A stretch of DNA of 64,000 nt from Neodiprion pinetum (lineage: Eukaryota > Arthropoda > Insecta > Hymenoptera > Diprionidae). The notes under the pieces were generated by a model that was not told the origin of the DNA, searched no databases, and was given only the letters and a program-made list of their open reading frames with translations. Where the stretch lies: positions 29,219,257 to 29,283,256 of the forward strand of contig NC_060237.1 in NCBI RefSeq assembly GCF_021155775.2. Direction: 5' to 3'. Shown here piece by piece: positions 1 to 14,171 of this stretch; position 1 is the stretch's first letter, and every line of letters starts with the position of its first letter. Made by a program: the position numbers and the translations under genes.

Positions 1-869
1 ATTGCCATGGCATAGATTGTGATTAAAAATCATTGAATGTCTACTCGGGAGAGGAGACAGAGAGAGAAAAGGAAAGAAGCAAAACTTACTGTAATTACAA
101 AGACGAGGGAATGAAGAAATATATTCCGTTCACCTACCGCGAAGCGTACGTGAAAATAAGTCAAGTTTATCTCTTACCGAGAATTCCTTTCAAATCACTT
201 CAAGCCGTATTATAAACGTGAAGCGACTGACTTACGGACTCGGTGCTGTGACTGAAAGTCCGAACTGTTGGTTTTGTCTCGGATTTTTTTTTTTTTTTTC
301 TCTCTTTTTTCTTGCCAATCATTTCGGCAACGTCATTAGTCGACAAGTTACTCGAGTCATCATCGCGTATAGAATCGCTCGAAGGCATGCGAAGTACGAT
401 GTAGGGAGTTTAAATTTATGCGAGTTCACGTTGGATGGTTCAAAGTCGTTTATCCGTTCAGAATGACTGGAAATTGTGGGAAATGAAATCGTTTATATTG
501 CGAAAGCTGATTTTTAAATCAGAATTTATGCTGTCGCGGTCGAGGATGCAGAGAGAGAGAGAGGCCGGAGAATCGAGCAGACCAAGAAGCAAACATTGTT
601 GAACAACAGACGAAAAATGTCGAGTTCCAGAGACTCTCGTAGTCATAATCCTTGGCCGCAGGCACGAGCACCGTACTCCACGAGTCAAGGGCTTTGGGTC
701 ATTTGAGTAGACCGAAGCATCTCGGACGGACAAAAGAACACCCAAGTAGAGTATAAGGATCGAAGGATGCGGATACAACGGAGTGGTTCACCGGTCTACG
801 TATTTTTTATACCGTTGCAGGCAAGCTAGTTTCGTAAGAAAGTCTCATATATTATCTGAAAACGTGGCT

Positions 870-1100
870 ACTGAAAAGGAACCAGATTTAGAAAACCTGA
901 AAATTTCAGGGGACTTTGAATTTCGTCATGGAAAAAAACGAACATGTCAGTTTTTGTATCTTGGGAATGAGATGTGATTTTTTGAGGTAACAAGTTTAAG
1001 CTGAACGATTCAGCTTTTAGTAATTTACTAGAATTGGGAAAATCTCAGGGAAAAGTAGGTTTCAGATCCTGGAGAACCTGGAAATGTCATGGATTTTCTT
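870..1100. repeat. Decayed dispersed repeat with two copies of an AACCTGRAAATKTCAKGG-type motif
   Basis: The sequence AAACCTGAAAATTTCAGGGG near 893-912 and GAACCTGGAAATGTCATGG near 1074-1092 are related units about 180 bp apart. A weaker related piece (gaaaatctcaggg) lies at 1038-1050. The text resembles motifs seen in degenerate interspersed repeats, but no family name can be given. Confidence 0.35.
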
Positions 1101-3185
1101 TTCCCAAAAATTGGTGACAATCCTTTGGTACAACTTTGATGTGACGAAACTCTGAAGCGAATATCAGTATATTCCAATGTTGGAATGAATTTGCGGAAAT
1201 CAACTTTCCGACACATATGTATAAATAAAATTTTGCCTTCCTTGCGGTTTATTCAATTTCGGATTATCATAAAACTGCGAAATTACGATATTTTCAAAAA
1301 ACTAATCGTCACAACCTTCGATCCCACGAAAAAGAAACATTTCCATATGGTTTTTCTCTAGTTTTCGTTTTCCCTCTCAACCTTTCGGCATAAATATCGG
1401 GATTGTAGCTTTGCGATGCGTCGTCTGGTGGAAAAAAATCAAACTAATGCAACCAGGCTGACAGCTGACCGTTGACCCTGTTTTTTCGCGTGTGGATGGT
1501 AGAGTAGGTATATTATTGATTATGCTTAATTAATTTCTATGACATGAGTAATTTGAAACCCCAAGAACTACGATTTACCTCCATTAAAATTAAAAACTTA
1601 GGTTATCCGGTCACAAAATGGCGCCGATAACCAAGCTCTGACGTCATGAGGACATTTTCCGGTAGTTATAAGGGTGCGAGCGAAATTTTCCCTCGCGCGG
1701 AGATATTCGAACGGATTTGTTTGATTTCTTTTCTTTCCTTTTTTTTTTTTTTTTTTTTATCTTCATCTTTCCAATACATGGTATACACACCCAGTACGAT
1801 GTTGTACGTAATACGAGGTGCGCCCTCGTTCAGCGTCAGATTAACCGAGGCTTGTATGTCTCCTCTGGGTATTTCAAGTACGACACGTGTATACATATTG
1901 TAAACAGCGAAGCTGGCAGGGATTTTCCTTTGACATGTAGGTATAGCGTATATACATCATATGCATAGCCGGCATTCCATGCCAAATCAGTAAACGGTTG
2001 TACGTGACATTTTTTAATTTCACTAACTTGCTAACCCATCTCACCTCTTCAGCCTCGCTAAAATCTTCAAAATAAAGAAGAAGAGAAAAACACTATAGAG
2101 TTATTCGCAGACATTTTCCACTTTGCACAAAATCTCTTCTTTTTATCATTAAATTGCAATCACAGAAATCACTGTAGTGGCATTCTTTTCTTTCGTTTTG
2201 AAATTTTTTTCATATTCCATGCAATATCTTGAATTTTCTTCGCATTTTAAGGTAACGGAATCGCGTGACGGAAAAAAGGGTTAAGGGAAGGTCGACCGGG
2301 CCTTCGTAATATTCATTTTTTGTTTACCTTGTACCCCAAAAAAAAAAAAAAAAAATTACCATTCCCTCCGCGTGTAACCGTCCACATACAAAGCTTTGTT
2401 ATTTTAAGTGATCGCCGCGCGCTTTATTCCGGAAATTAAAATTTTTTTTTCCCCTACGTGTTTTTACAACGTTTCAGCCTCGGACTCCCCTCGGGATTTT
2501 ATTTACAATTATGCAGAGTCCGTATCTATAATATAACGGTGTTTTTTTGGAGAAAGCAAAAAAAAAAAAAAGAAAGAAAGAAAGAACAAAGAGAGAAGAA
2601 ATTGCAGTCAGAAATTGCGAAATTGAAACAAAGCGAAGAGAAAAACAATTAACAACATAGCTTTGTTAATAAATTGTTTATATAAAGCAAAGGAGTCTGT
2701 CGTACCCGAAGAAACTGCATGTCGACAAAGTCCAACGACAATTTTCGAAAGGATACATTTGCTCCCAACAAAGTAGGAAAAAAAAAAAAAAAAAAATACA
2801 AACTCCCTCAAGGATTTTCAACATTTGTAACTTCTCTCTCCATACGCGCTTTTCTCCCTTTTCACGCGATCGCGTAGTTTTGTGCTCGGTAATCGAACCG
2901 CGGACGGTGAAACCTACCATATATTAATTTCCCGCTCTCGATATAGTTATTATTATCCATAATGTAAGTCTGTCCGAATTCGCGAGGGTGAGATAAAGCC
3001 GAGGTGGTGGTGGTGGTGGTGGTGTTGGTGCCTCTGGTATTCAGTCTCACTGTTCTCCGCGCCCTCGCATCCTTCCCGAGAGGCATTTGAATGGTCCACC
3101 CCTTTCTCCCATTCCTCCCCCGCCTCTTTCACCTCTTCCTCCCCTCGGTCGCCACCCCCGCAGCCCTTGGTGTCGCCGTTCGTTC

Positions 3186-3198
3186 GTTGCCAGGCAAC
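3186..3198. promoter_or_regulatory. RFX-type X-box palindrome GTTGCC-A-GGCAAC
   Basis: A perfect inverted repeat of GTTGCC with a one-base spacer sits in a GC-rich island at 3.05-3.3 kb. This is close to the ideal X-box sequence. No gene start is recognised beside it. Confidence 0.45.
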
Positions 3199-4513
3199 AA
3201 CGAGGCAGACTTACAACGGCCTGTCCTACCCTGCACCTACCAATCCATACTCGCGAGAACGGGGACAACACCCGCACTTTTTTTTTATCACGTGTCGATC
3301 ATGTCGTATCTCGCATACGTACCTGCATGAACGCAGGTTACGCGTCGGATACAGAAATAAGACTTGTTTGAATATTGACGTATGTAGAAAACTTTACCGA
3401 GGTGGAGTGTTTCGATAATTACGGTATTTTCAATGATTCGTGTACAAAAATTATTCAAGTTCCGATCAATTTTATTCCAATCAAGAGATTATTTAGCGTA
3501 TTCATTCGGTACGCATCAAATTATTTGATCACTCCTTATCGTTGGCCAATATTTACTTGTTGTTAAAAAAGAAAAATCGAATCGTACAACCGTTCCATGG
3601 ATTTTAAGTAAATTTTTTTAGATTTTTTCAAGCAAGTGAATAATCGAATAACACAAATCAAGGTGAACAAGTGAATACATTTACCTGTATGATATTTTAA
3701 AGAAATTTTATTCTTCATTGTGGAAACGCGGACGGCATGTTTCTTTTTTTTTTTTACCCAAATTCAATTAGTTACCTAAATTTTCGGTGTAATCAGCTTT
3801 ACGAATCGAGGAAAATCGATTTTATTGTTTATTACTAAATTTCTGTATCTACCGGTCCCAGTTTTTTTTTTTCTCTCCTACTTCTTCCACATACGCACAG
3901 CCATGTATTTACAATTTCCTCCTGCGTTCTAGTTGAAACTATTGAGTCAGCGGATCAAAGTGGAAGGAGATTGGACGAAGAAAGTAGCACATATTGCGAT
4001 CTCTTGGAGGTTTAAGATTTCTAATCAAGGGTTATCTCGCTTCTCGCATACGAATCCGGTAGAAAAAACACGATGAAAAAACTAACGTACTACGACGCAA
4101 TCATCGTTATAGTCTGGAACTTTTTTTTTTCTCCACAATAATGCAAAGCTCATCGAATCATGGTTGAAATTTCTTCTATTTTATTTATTTACTTTTTTTT
4201 TTTTTTTGTTCCTTTTCACGAAATATATTCGATCATCCCAGATGTGGACACGGGAAATTTTAGTTGCGTAGTCGATTATTTATCACGCCGTTTGTTTGCA
4301 TTTTGTGTAAAACGAAAAAGCAGAAGAAAAACGTTATTCTCGCAATTTTTTTCTTGAAACTTTTGCCTCTTTCTTTCGTATTACACACATATTTAAACAC
4401 AATATCATCGGATTACGAAATATGACAAAAATACGACACGAATCTCTTGATTTCGTAATTTCTTGTAACATTCATTGTTACCATAATAATAATAATATTA
4501 ATCTCGCTTCTCT

Positions 4514-4533
4514 CCCCCCCCCCCCCCCCCCCC
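4514..4533 (+). repeat. C homopolymer, 20 bases
   Basis: A run of 20 C is embedded in pyrimidine-rich DNA; the minus strand is a G run. Confidence 0.9.
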
Positions 4534-7500
4534 TCCCTTCACCTCTCCACTCTTCATCGCGACTCTCGACGTCGCAGCGCCAAAAGGGCACCACGACGAG
4601 CACCGATGCCTCGACTCTCCTTCGGAATTGGGTCGCCGTTGAACGCAGCGTTCGTCGACGTAACGTCCGACGGAGAAACGAGGTCGACGAGGCGCTACGT
4701 CAGCCTTGTGCGTTACGCGCTGCGAAGCTGCGAGGGGATGATTTCTGCTCTCTTTTCTCTGGCTCTTTACCTCTCTTGAACCACCACCACCACCCTCTTC
4801 TTCTCTTCTTCCTCGTCCTCCAACGCTCATCGACGGATTCTAGGAGAAACGTAACGTCAGTGATACGGTTTCGCTGAAAATTACGCGAGTTTCCGCATCG
4901 GCGGAGAAACCAAATATAACCGGATCGCATCTTTTCTTTTTTCAATTCGAAGAAAATTCAAGCAAACACCCCAGATCGAAAATTACGTGCCGTTGATTGG
5001 ATTTTTTTCTTTGTTTTTCCCCCAACAAGATTTTTTTTTTTTTCTTGTTTTTTTTTTAATTTATCGAGATAACGATCGCACGGATTTATTCACACAGAGA
5101 ACACATAAGCCGTGTAACAACGTTTGCAAATAATACATATAAATTGAAATTTGGCCTCGTTAAATTCCCGCGTCACGCGCAATTTTTCCACGGGTATTAC
5201 AACGAGTAGTATCACTGTTATATACGTACGAGTATATATAAGTCGCGTTCACGTCGGTGGATTTGGCATTTAATGGGGTTTCGGTAGGAACCTGCAGCCG
5301 CCCGCTCGGCCCTTGATATACTGGGGTTCGTTAAAAATCGCAACCTCGGTCCGTATTCGCGAAATACGTTAAATTAAGGCGGTCCCGAGATTCCCGGCCC
5401 GCCTGGTGAGCCAAACCGATCATAACTCAGGCATAAACCCGGTGCTCGAGTCGCTGAGACGCCCCCTAGAACTCCGAACGACCAAAACCTCCTCCTCCCT
5501 CCTATCCCCCAAAGGACCGCGAAAAACCCCCGTCGAATAATTCTCCGTCTCCCGTGTATTATACGTATACATATACATATATATATATATAGATATACAT
5601 TGTACATAGGTACTCAATACGTGGGTGTAGTAATGATGCGTATAACCCACTGCGGGGAAGGTATACGTCATCTTTTCCTCTCTCTCTTACAAATTAGCCC
5701 CGTGATCATTTTCTATCATTCAACATGCTTTCATACTTCCAATTTGTCAAATCCCTTTTCCATGTTTTACGGAATTTCGTGCTGCCTTTTGCCCAAAATT
5801 CGGGTGAAACAATCGACAATTATTATTGTAAACGGGACGAAATAGAGATTTTCGTAATAATACATCGTGTTGGTTTTGAACGGTTTTTCAGTACCTGGAA
5901 TACCCTGGATGGAATTGGAAAAATTATTGATATTTTCATTAGGAATAAGAAAAAAAATCGCTCGTTATTTAAATAAAAGTCCTTTACGTTTCTTCGGTTT
6001 TTCTCTCGTTTTTTTTCGGCTTCAAGTTTGAAAAGTAAATGTATAAGTAATAAAAGTTTTCATCAACTGCTATAAAGTTGATTACACAGTCGTAAAATGT
6101 AAGCACACACACTTTTTATTATTCAATTCTATTCTAATGATTCTTACTCACGATCAGTGTTATTATATACCCACGTCAACAAGGTCACCAAACACGTGGT
6201 CGACGTCGAGTTCGTTCCCTGGTTCAGTTTCCTACCTTCCTCTTGTTCCTTACAAAGTTTGTCTTTCTTTGTCGTTGCTGATTTGTGTAGTGAAATTCAA
6301 AAATGTTGCACGTTTCGTCGCTATTTATTAATAAATCAATTTCACTGTCAATGGAACCCCGTCAATTCGATTCCATTTTTTGATTCCTTGAGATATTAAT
6401 TAGTCGCAAAAATTCATTACTAAACAAGAAGGTATTTCGGGGCTTCGAATGTAGTGAAAACGTTACATAATTGTAAGCCTAGCTCTGCTCTTGATTTCTG
6501 ACCAAATTTTGATTGATTATGAAAAACTTTAGTATTAATTGTATATCTTGACAGTATCACGATCTAGTATTGCTGACTTTATTGGATCGGTAGATACCTT
6601 GTTTTTTTTATTTTTATTTTTTTCTTTGTTTTTAGAAAAAAAGGATTTCTAAACAAGTGAATTTTGTCACTTGGAAAAATATTTCGAAATTTAGTATGTA
6701 TCGGAATAATTTTTTGCAATTTCAGAGGATTTAACTCGTTTATTTATATATTATTTATAAAGAAAATCAATTTTCGTTGAAAAAGCAAGCAAAAGGTTTT
6801 CTCCGAGCTCAGTGCGTATCGTAATTACTTATTGTATAATACACGTGAATTTGGGAAGCGTACGTCGAGTTACTCCGAAGGGGTGGATGGCGTAGTTAAA
6901 GGGGATATGCTTTTCCATCGCCGACGTCTAAAAGCGTTTCGTCCTCGTCCGCGTCCTTGCAGCGTTCCAGGCATCGCATGTATTATCCTTGGCAAAGGAC
7001 GCGAGGGATTCCCCGTCTACTTCCAATACAATATCTATACTCGTATCAGTTTCGTCTGATATTTTTAGTAATAACATTTCTCTTTATAACTCGAAATTCA
7101 AATTTAAATGAGAAAAGTTTCTTAATAAATTGACCACGGCGTGGTTTTTTAACTTTATATTTTTATTTTATTTCAAGGAATTAGCAACGCTTGAAATTTC
7201 CTTAGATTAAATTCTTACTTCATTGAAGTTAGTTTTTTGTAAAAACTTTCTATCGTTGATAACAAAAAATACTTGTATATATTATATACTTCGCCAAATT
7301 GATCCATGCTCGATAAGGAGATTGAGAATATATTAACCAAAATCTGACGACGATTGAGAATATTAGTAAAAATAGAAAGATTTTATGACGTTGCATTAAA
7401 TTTCAGACTCATATAAAGTAACCGCACATTTACACGTTCGAAATATTATTACGTAATACATAAATATATTTACGAACGATGATAATTTTGTTATTGGATT

Positions 7501-9876
7501 TATTTTTCATCACATTTAACGTATTCCGACAATTCTGCGTAACTTTTTCTCTCCGTACTTCAACCTTTCGTAAATTTTATAATATATATATATATATAAT
7601 TTTCCGTCTTTGAAAAATTCGACGTTGTAACCCTTTTGCTACTTTCTCCATTATCTCAACTTCTAACCCCAATTCCTTGTATAAATACGGCTGGCATAGA
7701 ATATCGATAAACTTGCAGAAGTGTATAAGAAGGGACGGATCTACGTTTACAGTGTACTCTCTACCGTACGTGTTATACGCGGATCTCTACCGCATCGGGG
7801 GACATTATGCTCTGATACGTACGCCGATAGGCGAACCCCTCACGGTTTTCAAGGGGGTTCAACATCGACGGCGGCGGCGAGCGAGGCTAGAGCTTGATTA
7901 AAGCCAATCTCGCCTCTATTTTATCGGGCAACGCCCTACACCCGTTCGGTTCCCCGGCTAGCAACTCGATCCGCTTGTTTGTTTGTGTTTATGCGTGTCT
8001 GCGCTGCTCTGCGCATGCCTCTCCGCTGCATGCAGATATTTTTAAGCACATTTCTCACCCCGAGGAAAAACGTTTTTCTCGTTCTTAAGGGGATTCGCGA
8101 GTGAAATTCCAGCACCTACGATAAACATGTCGTACAAAGCCGCTGACGTTTTCATTTGTACGTGATTTTGGATAGGAAATAATGCCCGAATGTCGAAATC
8201 GATATTTTTCAACGAAGAAGAATGAAATTTATAGCAATATACAAAGTTCATTATTATAAAAAATAAATTCGACTCTCCCGTCTCACGCCTGCTATTTCCG
8301 ATAATTCTATATCTATATCTCGTGACAGTAGAAGTCATGAAACGTGAAATTGAGGAGCTTGCTAGCACGAAAAATCGGTCTTTTAGTGGTTTTGTATTTA
8401 CTTAAAACCTTATTAAAAACGTATCTCCTCCTTCGATACTTGATATCAAGATTCGTCGATTTTTTACACATGTCCTGCTGACGTTGACTATTTTGAACAA
8501 CTTGACGCTTGGATTTTGCGACATTCCGCGAAGACTTTGCCGAAATTATTTTTCTACGCGAGACACAATTTCTTGACCAAAACCGCGCATAAAAAAAAAA
8601 AAAAAAAAACTACGAGTAGGTGTATATTTATTGTGCGACTCGTTATTTTCAGTTTCGCAAAATTAATTCACGCACGCCACCCACGTCATTGTTTCGACAC
8701 TCTATAATTTGACAATTTCTACGTTGAACCATACGTATATTATACAGCATGCGTTACATATTACACAAAAACTTGGACTCTCTTCTCAATGAATTTTCAC
8801 ACGACACGATATACGAGATTTGGTTTTATCCCGGCAGGTGCGCGGGTCTCGATTTTAATTTCAAAGATGAAAGTTGCGGAATTGAATCCTCCCGCCGAGC
8901 CCTCGCCGTGCAGCTTCACCCGAACGCGTCTCCTCATCCGGTCCGATGATATAATAATAAGCGGGATTTTCTGCTCGGCCAATTTCATATACCTACACGA
9001 AAATCGTTCTCGGTGTTTACGGCATGTACACGGGTGTAATATACGGCATGTGGGCAGGCACACGTATCGACCCTTTAGCGGCGGGAGCGGAAAGCAAAGA
9101 CGCGGATAAGCACGCGAAATAGACGCAGCACGCGAGCGGCACTCCGGCCGGAAAGTTATTGTCTAATTACCCTGCAGGGCCTCCATGTACGTGTGTGTGC
9201 GGCCTCGTGCATGACGCACGTTAAGTTTCTCCGTTCCTTGTTTCGGCATCGGGTATATCACGTGCACACACGCGTACGTGCACGCGTGCATACACGCGCA
9301 AGCGAGAAGGCGGCACGGGCTGATATATTTCCCTTGATTCATAAATCAGCCCAGCCCAGGTTGACGCCTTCTTGCCTCGTTTACGGGATCAAAGGGCTCG
9401 CTCCTCACGCAACACATACTCAACTCTGCAAAATGTACAATTATTGCAACAATACGAGGGAAGAACGTCAAAGGTATATGGATATATATACGTTGTACAG
9501 ACTCGCTCTTTTCAAATTATGTACTTGCGTTTCGGTTGCTTCCGTGTCAAGGTTTTCTACGGTCGAAATGTGCCACAAGGGTTGTTGCAGGCATTAATTT
9601 TGACGAAAACTGAATTCACGCTGTTTTTCTTTTCTTTCCTTTCCTTTTTTCATTTACTTGAAATTCATTTTTAATCGATTTATCATCGCATACGTTTATC
9701 TCACTTCTTAAACGTGTAGAATTCAATTTAAAAAACAAAGCTTTGTCGTTTGTACACGGAAGATGGGGTATACATTTTTCATAGCGCGATAGCGCCCAGA
9801 TCAATTTATTTCTCACAGGATTTGTCATTTCGCATTTTCATTCGATGCTGATCTTTTTTTTTTTTTATTATAAGGA

Positions 9877-10082
9877 TGAAGTCAGTAACGTTACCGAAAC
9901 GATGCACGTTCAGAAGAAATCGCTAATTGGCATTTTTGTAACTTTCCGAAATTTCAGTAAACCATTATAAACAATATATACACTAATTCTGAAAAACCAA
10001 AACCTTGAAAGTCGTCTCAAGATTGTCTAATAATAATAATTTTATCTCCCGATGTATCCTTATGTTAACGTTACTAACTTCA
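9877..10082. mobile_element. MITE, copy 1
   Basis: The left end TGAAGTCAGTAACGTTA (9877-9893) pairs with TAACGTTACTAACTTCA (10066-10082), 16 of 17 bases as an inverted repeat. The termini match copy 3. The element is about 206 bp, AT-rich inside, non-coding and somewhat diverged. Confidence 0.8.
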
Positions 10083-11194
10083 GTCTAATCTTTTTTTTTT
10101 GTTCTTCTTTAGACTGCAATAATTCTCACAGTTGTTTTTTTTTTTGTTTTTCTATTTATTCTTCAATTTTCTCTGAACAACCTCTATAACATTCCTAGGC
10201 TATCTTTATCCTATGTATCGGATGTACATTCTAGAGTAACAGCTGATCCTCTAACACCGATTGTAAGCTTAAAGCTCACGATCAGCATGGACGATGATTT
10301 GAGAGAAGTTAATAATGAGCGTTTACCGCGCTTATAAAAATAAAAACTCAAACCTCAACCGTATACGTGCATGTGTAATAAAGCAAGTACACTCGTCGTC
10401 ATAATCCATAATCCATCCTTCCGTCGTTGCCATCTCTTATGAATATTTCATCGTGACATTCGTCATGCGGGTCGTGCTTCCGATCGATTAAATACCTGCC
10501 CTGGATATCTTCGAAGTATTACACTCGCGGTTCAGAAATTATAATAGAGTTCGTACAGCCTGTCATAATACTCATTTACGCATCAGCGCGAAGCTTGTTA
10601 GTAAACGTAGCAATCATCGTAAGAGTAACTGCAAAAAAAAATAAAATAAAATAAAAAGAAAAAGAAACGAAGCGCGGTACGAAAGATTTAATTTTATATA
10701 ATTATATATTCTCTACATACGTCGCGCCGGAATCGTCGTTTCATCTTATTCAATGACGATATATTTTTAAAATGTTTGAAATATAATCCGGCGCAGAAAA
10801 AATTAACTTGCGAAACGAAATAACGCACGCGGTAAAAATTACAAGAAACAATCGATTGTTTTTTTTCCTCACAATCGGTTTTTTTTTTTTTTTTTTTTTC
10901 TACTTCCACGAACACTTTGACCCGATTAATCGATGCATCGATTCTTTTCAGCTTTTAGTGGCCATCGATAGCTCGCAGCCGCAGAATATCTCTGAGAGTC
11001 GGAACTCGCGTTGTTCCATCGGCTTGAATGGCCGTATTAACGTTCCGGACTGTTAAAGGGGTCCATATCCGATCTCGAGCACCGGCTCGGTCATCGAGAA
11101 AGTTTTGTCCCCGGTGTTGCCGCCGCTCCGCTGCTGCCAAGCCGCATGCTTTCGGTGATTCATCGTCCGCTGCGAATGACACACTCGTGCAAAC

Positions 11195-11203
11195 TTTCGC
11201 GCC
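11195..11203. promoter_or_regulatory. E2F-like site TTTCGCGCC in a GC-rich island
   Basis: TTTCGCGCC matches the E2F/DP consensus TTTSGCGC. It is at the edge of a GC-rich patch (10.95-11.2 kb) that is open in several frames on both strands, a pattern often seen at promoters. No transcript start can be read from sequence. Confidence 0.25.
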
Positions 11204-11448
11204 ATTTTTCTCGTCACACTGACAACAATATTCTACCGCGAATTAACGGATATTCCGATACTCGATGAATTGGTTTGCGACAATATCGAACCTTGTATCG
11301 ATCGTCTGCCGTTTAGTTTCAAGATCATCAATCGACGAGATTTTTATACCCGAATATCGCACAGCTCTGTGAATAATCACACTTGAGAGCGTAAGAATAT
11401 TTTCTCGAGCGAAGACGCGTGGATCAGCCGACAGAGGAATGAGAAAAA

Positions 11449-11451
<3 letters not shown>

Positions 11452-11497
<46 letters not shown>
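11452..11497 (+). repeat. (GA)n microsatellite
   Basis: About 23 uninterrupted GA units. GAGA-type arrays can bind GAGA factor in insects, but this one may simply be a microsatellite. Confidence 0.95.
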
Positions 11498-11500
<3 letters not shown>

Positions 11501-13102
11501 GTGAGAAAGAGAAACTGCGAAATGTAATGAAAATCCGGAGGCGCCGCTATTTTTAAAGATTCCGAAATATCGGTGGCTACCAGCCGGTCTCGTTTTTATC
11601 TTCTTCTTTCCTTTTTTTCTTTTTTAAACTTGTGAAACGGAACGCGCCTCCTGTACCGTTCTCTATGCACACACACACACGCGCACGACGATGATAATTT
11701 CTATGAGAAAGTCGACGAGTTCGCTGTGTGTATCAACTCGGCATACCCGGAGTGGTCCCGATTCCCGCACAGTGTTATTACAGCTGTGCAGCGAAATACG
11801 GAGTCGAGCACTTTCGTTTCTTTTTACTACGATTGACCGTTACGAGTAATATGTCTCTCTGCATCTATGGATCTATGTGTGTGTATGTATTACTGCCGAG
11901 TGCGTGAATTGTCCCGTGTAGTAATATGAAATTTTCGTTATTTACTTCGGTAATTGTGTTACGAAAGCGCCGCTGTGTATAATATGGTTGAAATTACAGT
12001 GCCGAGTTTCATTTCACGGTTTATGTATAGTTATTATTCGTATACGTATATACAGCCTCATAGGCGAATCGACTCAAGCTATATTCGATTTTCTCGCTTA
12101 CAGATGTGTATGTGTTTAAACGTAAATTGTTTTTTAGATAATTTCGCGACACCGATACAGAGATTATAAATCGTCATTTTCGAGGTTGAATTTATACGTA
12201 CGTTGTTAAAAATGATTGCGAATTTACTACACATTCACCGTAGAAAAGAGTTGTCAAATCACGAAATCGGGTTGCACAATTACAAATCCAGTGTAGCTAC
12301 GTAAATTATTGTGTATTTGCCTTAAGTTTACGATACAAATGTTTGATTTTACTAAAATTTATAAGAAGAACGCAAAAAAAGTAATTTCTTCTTACCGAAT
12401 CGTGTAGGAAATATATTGTATCGGTAAATTGAATTAACTGGAACGTATGGCGAATGGTTTACTGTTTCGTATCCGAATAAAACTTCCAATACACACCGTA
12501 GGAAGTTCTATACAGAAATTTTTAACAGCGTAGGTACGGCCAATTCTGTCTGCTATCAAAGATGAAGAACCTATACAGCTGATAGATTGCTTCTTGAAAG
12601 TTTTTTTCTTTTCAAAATCGAACGAATTTCGTGCTGTTAAGTATAACTGTTTTTCGACCTTTCGTCATGCTTCCCACCTTTTCGGATGTGCCGATCCAGT
12701 TTCGAGCTCACTCGATTTTTTACTGTCAGATATAGAGCCGATCCGTGTACGAATACGTGTAACACATAAACGTATCCCGTCGAAAGCGGAGCCAAAGCCA
12801 AAGAGCCGGCAGACCTCGCTTTCAAGTGTCTAAATTGACGCAGATTAGATTAGGCGACCCAGTTTTTCGGCTGTACTTCGCTGCATTGTGACAGAAAATT
12901 GGTATTGTGTTTCGATTTGACGGTAGCAGCCATATTGCTCTTTCGATATTTAACCGTTAGCTTCTGGTTTATACGCACATTCGAAAGTCGTTACAATCCA
13001 CCGTTTCACGGAGTTGAAATTGCTTTGCGTTATGGAAAAATACGTATAATCACAGCCGACAAAAACTGCACCTACTTGCTTAAAGAGTGAATATCTATTA
13101 GG

Positions 13103-13301
13103 TTGAAGTCGGTAAGGTTATTGCGATGATTAACGTTTCGGGAAAAACCGTTATTTTCCAATTGCAGTAACGCAGTATAAAATTCAGTAAATCGTAATGA
13201 GGCAGAACTTGTTCATATTTTGAAAACTCGGCTACTTGAAAGTCGCTATAAACTTGAAGAATAGTAATTATTCGTCACGTTAACTTTATTATTAACTTGA
13301 G
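13103..13301. mobile_element. MITE, copy 2 (degraded)
   Basis: The left end TTGAAGTCGGTAAGGTTATT resembles copies 1 and 3. The right end (GTTAACTTTATTATTAACTTGAG) is a mutated form of the same inverted repeat. Interior similarity to copy 3 (cgtttcgggaaaaa, attttcc) supports membership. The element is about 199 bp. Confidence 0.65.
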
Positions 13302-14125
13302 TCTCGTGAATATCTCGGTTTCTTTCATTTTGTTCTTTGTCCTTTTACTTTTCGTTCCATTTCTTTACTGGTGCAGCGAACACAGCGCCGCTGCATAAAG
13401 GTCCGTTATTCTCTCGCTTAGTTCAGTTTCTCCACTTCGGGGGTCGGTCTTTGGGTCAAGTTACAAAACGAGCCTAAATTAATACGTACTATATAACATG
13501 CATACATACGTCCATCTACGTCAGGGAATTATTATAACCATCTCGACGTTGTACATAGTCGGCGTATTTTTTCACTCAACTTTCTTATTTACACAAGCAT
13601 GTTGCGTAGATACGCGACCGGAGGTTCAAAGCGTCCCAATCATCGACTACAAGTCCAAATCCCATCCCCCAACGAATTTTCTCGGACACGTGATCGTGTT
13701 TTCCAAACTCGTCAAGTATTTTTGGATCATTTTCTTTTTTGACAAAAAATTAAAATGCAAAAATCACGGTGTAACGGAATTGCTTGCGATCAAAATGCCA
13801 AAGCGTAGAAAATATCGTTCGGCGTATAAGTCTCGGACATTGTGAAAGAGAGCCTCGCCTCGGCACCTGTTAGTTTTATGCGTTCGAAACGCCGGCTCGT
13901 CCACCTGCCCAGGTACAGGTGCGTAAACTGCGTGTCGGGCAAAGTCCTAACGTTGTACGCGTACGTAGTTCGTCATTTGCGAGGAGAAGTCCGCGTGGCT
14001 CCCACCTCCCGAACGAACCTTAAACGCCTGTCGTATGTAGTCCAACCAGCGTGCAGCCGTCGACGCTTATATACGCGACGCGGCGACGTGTGACAAGGTC
14101 AGCAAGTGGCCTCCAACTTCCGGTG

Positions 14126-14138
14126 ACTCTCTCTCTCT

Positions 14139-14170
<32 letters not shown>
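14126..14170 (+). repeat. (CT)n microsatellite
   Basis: An interrupted CT array with CCCT variants lies in a GC-rich island. Confidence 0.95.
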
Positions 14171-14171
<1 letters not shown>

